Source of the DNA: Alphaproteobacteria bacterium
GTDB lineage: Bacteria; Pseudomonadota; Alphaproteobacteria; RF32; CAG-239
DNA length: 57,633 nucleotides
Reading direction: 5' to 3'
NCBI GenBank assembly: GCA_017444525.1
Contig: JAFSWL010000048.1
Location: forward strand, 1-57,633
The notes under the pieces were generated by a model. It did no database searches. It saw only the letters and a list, made by a program, of their open reading frames with translations, and was not told the DNA's origin. The position numbers and the translations under genes are program-made. How positions within the stretch are numbered: position 1 is the stretch's first letter; each line of letters starts with the position of its first letter. Below are positions 54,612 to 57,633 of the stretch, piece by piece.

Positions 54612-54643
54612 AAAAAAGGGAGAATTATAGTAATTCTCCCTTT
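54612..54643 (-). terminator. Terminator/attenuator between the small nrd gene and nrdG
   Basis: AAAGGGAGAATTA (54615-54627) and TAATTCTCCCTTT (54631-54643) are perfect 13-bp arms with a 3-base loop. On the minus strand six T follow. nrdG lies just beyond, so read-through would set its level below that of nrdD. Confidence 0.8.
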
Positions 54644-54663
54644 ATCTCAAACCGAAACGAAAA

Positions 54664-54882
54664 TTATTCGGCGGCCATCTGGCAGCCGCACGGTTCTTCC
54701 AAACTCAGGTGCATAACCGCCTTTTCTTCCACAAAACACTTACGAGAATAGTATTCGGATTTTTTACCCTTGTTGAACTCGGAAACCGGACGGTGATATC
54801 CCATCACACGGGTCCAAACTTCGCACGGTTGTCTTTCGGCGTCGGTTAAAGCTATGTCTTCAAATTTAATTGTGTTTGTCAT
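54664..54882 (-). CDS. Separate glycyl-radical domain of class III ribonucleotide reductase
   Basis: 72 residues. CEVWTRVMGYHRPVSEFNKG holds RVMGY, the equivalent of RVCGY in class III reductases, with the radical glycine at residue 28; the NKGKKSEYYSRK tail is the usual end of NrdD. It has its own AGGAG 7 bases before the ATG and lies 51 bases behind the nrdD stop. The large chain ends before this motif. So it probably docks onto NrdD to complete the active site, in the way GrcA can for pyruvate formate-lyase. Two extra cysteines (CGC) are near its C-terminus. Confidence 0.85.
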   Translation of the reverse strand: MTNTIKFEDIALTDAERQPCEVWTRVMGYHRPVSEFNKGKKSEYYSRKCFVEEKAVMHLSLEEPCGCQMAAE

Positions 54883-54933
54883 TTGTATTCTCCTAAGTGT
54901 TTTTTATGTTTCTGTTATTGGTTCTTGCGGCTT

Positions 54934-57033
54934 TTAAGCAACATTGCTTGCTTTAAATGCCTTCATTTTTGCGGCCTTCTTTTCTTCGTCACATTTCGGG
55001 CAGAATTTATGCTCGCCGGCAAGATAGCCGTGTTTCGGACAAATTGAGAAAGTCGGAGTTATAGTAATATATGGCAGACGATAATTGGTCAGAACTTTTT
55101 TAATCAGCTCGCCGCAAACCTTTGCCGAAGAAATTCTTTGGCTCATATAGAGGTGCAACACGGTACCGCCGGTGTACTTGGATTGCAAGGTTGCCTGCAA
55201 ATCAAGTGCTTCAAACGGATCATCGGTGTAACCGACCGGTAATTGAGAAGAATTGGTATAATACGGATTTTCTTCAGTGCCGGCTTGAATGATGCCAGGA
55301 AAACGTTTTTTATCTTCACGTGCAAAACGATAGGTAGCGCTTTCGGCCGGAGTGGCTTCGAGGTTATACATATGACCGGTTTCTTCTTGAATTTTAATCA
55401 ATTTAGCACGAATGTAATCTAAGAATTTTTCGGCAAATGCTTTACCCCACTCGTCGGCAATATGGTGTTCGTCGTTGGTAAAGTTGCGAATCATTTCGTT
55501 GATGCCGTTAACGCCGATGGTTGAGAAGTGATTGCGCAGTGTGCCCAGATAGCGTTTGGTATACGGATACAGACCGTTATCAATCAGGCGCTGAATGGTT
55601 TTACGCTTAATTTCAAGCGAAGTGCGCGCAATATTTAAAAGTTCATCAACACGTCCGAATAAACCGGCTTCATTTCCTTTATAAACATATCCCAAACGTG
55701 CGCAGTTGAAAGTTACAACGCCGATGGAACCTGTTTGCTCAGCCGAACCGAACAAGCCGTTGCCACGCGCCAAAAGCTCACGCAAGTCAAGTTGCAAACG
55801 GCAGCACATCGAGCGAATCTGCCCCGGTTTTAAGACGGAATTGATAAAGTTTTGAAAATAAGGCATACCGTATTTGGCAGTCATTTCAAACAACAACTGC
55901 GATTTTTCGTCATCCCACGGAAAATCCGGTGTCATATTATATGTCGGAATCGGGAATGTGAACGGACGATCCATAACATCGCCTTCCATCATTACTTCAA
56001 TATAGGCGCGGTTAATCATATCCATTTCTTTTTGCAATTCACCATATGTGAAAGGCATTTCTTCCTGACCTTCGATAATCGGCATAAAGTTTTCGTCGTG
56101 GCCGGCAATATGACCGCCGATGTACGGATGTTGGTCACGTAAATCTTCCGGACACACCCAGTCAAACGTAAAGTTGGTAAACGGTGTCTGCGACCCCCAA
56201 CGAGACGGTACGTTCAGATTGTAAATGAGTTCTTGCATGCACTGCTTAACTTCTTCATACGAAAGGTTATCTTTTCTGATGTATGGAGCAAGGTAAGTAT
56301 CAACCGAAGAAAACGCCTGTGCACCGGCCCATTCGTTTTGTAGTGTACCCATAAAGTTTACCATTTGACCGGTTGCTGCCGACAAGTGCTTAGGTGGATT
56401 GGCTTCAGCTTTGCCGCGAACGCCGTTGAAACCTTCTTTCAAAAGGTTTTTCAATGACCAACCGGCACAATATGCGGCAAGCATATCCAAATCGTGAATA
56501 TGAATATCGCCGTTACGATGTGCTTCGCCTACTTCCGACGGATAAACATGGCTCAACCAGTAGTTAGCCGTAACCTTACCGGAAACGTTCAAAATCAAAC
56601 CGCCGTTGGAATATCCCTGATTAGCATTGGCATTAACACGCCAGTCAAGTTTTTCCAAATACTCATTAATGGAGCTTTCCACATCAACCATAACCTTATG
56701 GTCGGTACGAGCGCGAGTACGTTGATCACGATATAAAATATAGGCCTTTGCGGTTGCCGTGTAGTTTGAAGAAATCAGGGCTTGTTCGACAATGTCCTGA
56801 ATTTGTTCAATACTTGGTACCGATTCGGCAAACTTGTAATTGGCAACTTTCATCACCTGAGCGGTCAAAAGCCAAGCATCGGCTTCGCCGAACTCACCGG
56901 TGGTGGTGCCCGCTTTCAAAATAGCATTATAAATCTTGCTGCCGTCAAAATCTGCCAGCGTTCCGTCACGTTTGGTAACGTGTTTAATGTTAGTGTGTAT
57001 ATTATTCGTGTTCATTTCGTACACTTCGGCCAT
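54934..57033 (-). CDS. nrdD: Anaerobic ribonucleoside-triphosphate reductase, large chain without glycyl-radical motif
   Basis: 699 residues. An ATP-cone (~15-105; VTKRDGTLADFDGSKIYNAI) senses ATP/dATP. The ten-stranded barrel domain includes DIHIHDLDMLAAYCAGW and IRSMCCRLQLDL with Cys410/Cys411, the place of the thiyl cysteine. The C-terminus has the zinc site CPKHGYLAGEHKFCPKC and then stops after KASNVA; the RVxGY glycyl motif is missing and is encoded by the next gene. Start at 57033 with GGGAG upstream; ATG 57015 is possible. Makes dNTPs without oxygen. Probably NrdR-controlled. Confidence 0.93.
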   Translation of the reverse strand: MAEVYEMNTNNIHTNIKHVTKRDGTLADFDGSKIYNAILKAGTTTGEFGEADAWLLTAQVMKVANYKFAESVPSIEQIQDIVEQALISSNYTATAKAYILYRDQRTRARTDHKVMVDVESSINEYLEKLDWRVNANANQGYSNGGLILNVSGKVTANYWLSHVYPSEVGEAHRNGDIHIHDLDMLAAYCAGWSLKNLLKEGFNGVRGKAEANPPKHLSAATGQMVNFMGTLQNEWAGAQAFSSVDTYLAPYIRKDNLSYEEVKQCMQELIYNLNVPSRWGSQTPFTNFTFDWVCPEDLRDQHPYIGGHIAGHDENFMPIIEGQEEMPFTYGELQKEMDMINRAYIEVMMEGDVMDRPFTFPIPTYNMTPDFPWDDEKSQLLFEMTAKYGMPYFQNFINSVLKPGQIRSMCCRLQLDLRELLARGNGLFGSAEQTGSIGVVTFNCARLGYVYKGNEAGLFGRVDELLNIARTSLEIKRKTIQRLIDNGLYPYTKRYLGTLRNHFSTIGVNGINEMIRNFTNDEHHIADEWGKAFAEKFLDYIRAKLIKIQEETGHMYNLEATPAESATYRFAREDKKRFPGIIQAGTEENPYYTNSSQLPVGYTDDPFEALDLQATLQSKYTGGTVLHLYMSQRISSAKVCGELIKKVLTNYRLPYITITPTFSICPKHGYLAGEHKFCPKCDEEKKAAKMKAFKASNVA

Positions 57034-57075
57034 TTTTTTTATTCTCCCTAAGTCAGTTATTTAACTTTTCGCAGA

Positions 57076-57121
57076 CTACTATATATAGTTTAATTAAAAG
57101 TTAAATAACAATATATTGTGT
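57076..57121. promoter_or_regulatory. Two NrdR boxes upstream of nrdD
   Basis: ACTATATATAGT (57078-57089) and ACAATATATTGT (57108-57119) are perfect palindromes whose centres are 30 bp apart, about three helical turns. Both fit the NrdR consensus acaCwAtATaTwGtgt at every core position. NrdR is the ATP/dATP-responsive repressor of ribonucleotide reductase operons. Confidence 0.85.
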
Positions 57122-57500
57122 TATAGTTGGATTTTTTTAGAGCAATATTGCTGCAACTATCATGAGAAAGATTTTGCAAAAAATAAAATTATGTAACAAG
57201 AATTTTTTTTTATCAAATTTCGCTCAAAGAGGGAAAATTGATGGTAACTACCTATATTTGCGTAATAAAAAAAAAATATATTATTTTATGCACAAGTGGA
57301 TAAAGTTATTAACAAATAAAAAAGTCAGAAAGTCAATTTCTTATATGTAATAACAATGAGTTAACAATATCACTATGATTTTATTGTTTAAAAAAATTAA
57401 TTAATATTAATAAAACCAAGCGTTATGTAAGAAACCTAAAAATAAAATGTGATTTTTCTTAAACAAAACGATTCTGTGCGATTCTATTCAAGATGAAACT
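57122..57500. other. AT-rich intergenic region
   Basis: About 380 bases, very rich in A and T, with no supported gene. AGTGGATAA (57295-57303) is one mismatch from a DnaA box read in reverse, and TTATTAACA follows at 57307-57315. An open frame of 62 codons (57162-57350) is of low complexity and lacks a ribosome binding site, so I do not call it. Confidence 0.4.
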
Positions 57501-57520
57501 CCACCGGCTTACGCCGGTGG
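57501..57520. mobile_element. IS200/IS605 terminal hairpin
   Basis: CCACCGGC-TTAC-GCCGGTGG, perfect 8-bp arms, two bases beyond the stop codon of a TnpA. Single-strand hairpins at the ends are the recognition sites of IS200/IS605 transposases. Much more GC-rich than its surroundings. Confidence 0.75.
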
Positions 57521-57522
57521 TA

Positions 57523-57633
57523 TCATTTTAGGTCAAGCCAAGCTTGTCCTAAATCTTCGCGTCCCTGATATTCTATATAGCGTTGTATCACTGCCTCATT
57601 AACCCCTACGGTACTGACAAAATACCCATCTGA
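57523..57633 (-). CDS. tnpA: IS200/IS605 family transposase TnpA, C-terminal end (runs off window edge)
   Basis: The last 36 codons on the minus strand: SDGYFVSTVGVNEAVIQRYI then EYQGREDLGQAWLDLK and stop TGA. GYFVSTVG and the Y-x3-Q helix (RYIEYQ) match Y1 HUH transposases, with the nucleophile tyrosine and a metal-binding Gln four residues on. The HUH histidines lie outside the window. About three quarters of the usual ~150 residues is missing because of the edge. Confidence 0.85.
   Translation of the reverse strand, partial: SDGYFVSTVGVNEAVIQRYIEYQGREDLGQAWLDLK

Noticed and set aside
54883-54936. Frameshift or sequencing error breaking a single nrdD gene
   Set aside because: There is a stop codon, 51 non-coding bases and a proper AGGAG site before the small ORF; no single-base change would join the two chains.
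57162-57350. 62-codon open frame upstream of nrdD on the plus strand
   Set aside because: Composition is the Lys/Asn/Phe/Ile bias expected from random AT-rich DNA; no ribosome binding site.

Overview
The window reads as a low-GC, Gram-negative, LPS-making proteobacterium, most likely an AT-rich host-associated alphaproteobacterium living with little oxygen. The support is a Bam/Lpx envelope cluster, a YadA-type adhesin, an oxygen-sensitive class III ribonucleotide reductase and a lone bacterial ferredoxin. The lineage is inferred from gene content and order; no rRNA is present to settle it.

Region 1 (1-8431) is an accessory island. It has a truncated serine recombinase at the left edge, a small acidic ORF, a ~1126-residue trimeric autotransporter adhesin with long internal repeats, an OmpH/Skp-like protein directly behind it, a second serine recombinase with an operator-bearing promoter, an unknown lysine/serine-tailed protein, and a tyrosine integrase abutting the 3' end of tRNA-Gly(GCC). 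Three 13-bp tandem repeats lie between integrase and tRNA. The other island end is not in the window.

Region 2 (8432-31700) is core chromosome: an AMMECR1-domain/toroid fusion, murA with a tiny upstream gene, a secreted protein, htpG, the envelope operon pyrH-frr-uppS-cdsA-rseP-bamA-lpxD-fabZ on the minus strand, then plsY-dprA-topA and infA on the plus strand, trxB, two secreted cysteine-containing proteins and a 2[4Fe-4S] ferredoxin.

Region 3 (31700-48810) holds trmN6, an LprI-like secreted protein, a tetR-RND efflux operon running into rsmB, a membrane protein/TPR pair, a nitroreductase, pth-rplY, an orphan prepilin-peptidase-like protein, groES-groEL, mnmA and ssb.

Region 4 (48896-57633) couples a fused acyltransferase/acyl-ACP synthetase (aas) divergently with a FadL porin, followed by the minus-strand run nrdD, small glycyl-radical ORF, nrdG and two half-size chromate transporters. 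Two NrdR boxes 30 bp apart lie upstream of nrdD. The window ends in the C-terminus of an IS200/IS605 TnpA with its terminal hairpin.

The strongest unusual signal is the split NrdD: the large chain keeps the ATP-cone, catalytic cysteines and zinc site but ends before the glycyl-radical motif, which is carried by a separate 72-residue protein with its own strong ribosome binding site.
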